Made by a program: the position numbers and the translations under genes. The notes under the pieces are model-generated. The model worked only from the letters and a program-made list of their open reading frames with translations. It did no database searches and was not told the DNA's origin. From Bacillota bacterium (GTDB taxonomy: Bacteria; Bacillota; Clostridia; TANB77; CAG-465), in NCBI GenBank assembly GCA_023460235.1, contig JAEWRE010000064.1:1-49636 (forward strand): a stretch of DNA of 49,636 nucleotides, in the 5' to 3' direction. How positions within the stretch are numbered: the stretch's first letter is position 1; each line of letters opens with the position of its first letter. This document shows, in pieces, positions 49,392 to 49,636 of the stretch.

Positions 49392-49636
49392 ATGAGTAAC
49401 TACAATGGATACAATAGCAATGATTACTGTTGTAATTCTTCTTGTTGTTCTTGCGTAGGTCCACAAGGTCCAACAGGTCCACAAGGATGCCATGGATGTC
49501 CAGGTCCAACAGGACCAGTAGGTCCAACAGGTAGAACAGGTCCAACAGGAGCAACAGGAGCAACAGGTCCAACAGGTCCAACTGGTCCAATTGGAATAAC
49601 TGGAGCAATGGGTCCAACAGGCCCAACAGGAGCAAC
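49392..49636 (+). CDS. Collagen-like (BclA-type) glycoprotein, 5' part, runs off the window
   Basis: 81 codons visible from ATG 49392 (SD AAAGGAGG). A short Cys-rich head (MSNYNGYNSNDYCCNSSCCSC) is followed at once by Gly-x-Thr/Pro collagen triplets (GPTGPTGPIGITG...), rich in Thr for O-glycans, with two extra Cys (CHGC) in the repeat. This layout matches BclA-like exosporium or surface filaments of Bacillus and C. difficile. No signal peptide. The glycosyltransferase directly upstream is its probable modifying enzyme. The C-terminal trimerisation domain lies beyond the window. Confidence 0.88.
   Translation, partial: MSNYNGYNSNDYCCNSSCCSCVGPQGPTGPQGCHGCPGPTGPVGPTGRTGPTGATGATGPTGPTGPIGITGAMGPTGPTGA

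Overview
The window is very AT-rich and strongly strand-biased. It has strong Shine-Dalgarno sites and sigma-A promoters (TTGACA-17-TATAAT class), and reads as the chromosome of a Clostridia-type Firmicute. Lifestyle can be read from gene content. A perR-rubrerythrin-desulfoferrodoxin operon marks an anaerobe. A Spo0E-like phosphatase, a YjcZ/SscA-like peptide, Cys-rich small proteins, a BclA-like collagen protein next to a glycosyltransferase, and a broken spore photoproduct lyase mark a spore-forming lineage. An uncultured gut Clostridium relative is my inference; no rRNA, tRNA, CRISPR array or intact mobile element is visible.

Layout. 1-1538: 3' end of a large Ig-like surface protein. 1.7-3.9 kb: FtsX/MacB-type ABC exporter. 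4.0-5.6 kb: Cys-rich peptide and a membrane diguanylate cyclase. 5.7-7.1 kb: peroxide/superoxide defence operon with a perfect operator at its head. 7.3-9.0 kb: DEAD-box RNA helicase with a foldable leader. 9.2-12.9 kb: a scrap zone with a spore photoproduct lyase remnant, an FAD oxidoreductase, a 54-residue membrane peptide, an internally deleted copy of the helicase 3' end and small membrane proteins. 13.1-17.8 kb: tex and two membrane-protein genes, the last with a probable 3' frameshift.

18.0-23.6 kb is the most unusual part. Two paralogous giant surface proteins share the promoter, the pilin-like signal and about 240 N-terminal residues, and are separated by a dead ISL3-family transposase. 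Both end in formylglycine-generating-enzyme/C-type-lectin-like domains. The last ~35 residues of each switch abruptly to adenine-poor codons (all Arg CGT instead of AGA/AGG, Gly GGT instead of GGA). That is the signature expected of a diversity-generating-retroelement variable region. No reverse transcriptase or template repeat is in the window.

23.9-36.5 kb: uvrA, sporulation-type small proteins on the minus strand, an rRNA m5U methyltransferase, acetyltransferase and serine-hydrolase genes, a MarR/MFS efflux pair with a three-box operator, and a transglutaminase-like protein. 36.6-38.7 kb: a PadR-DUF1700-DUF4097-like envelope module. 38.8-44.8 kb: small metabolic enzymes, a radical SAM protein and an MgtA-type ATPase. 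44.8-49.6 kb: secreted/coiled-coil proteins, a Spo0E-like protein, an RsiV-like C-terminal-domain protein, exonuclease III, a GT2 glycosyltransferase and the start of a collagen-like protein that runs off the window.
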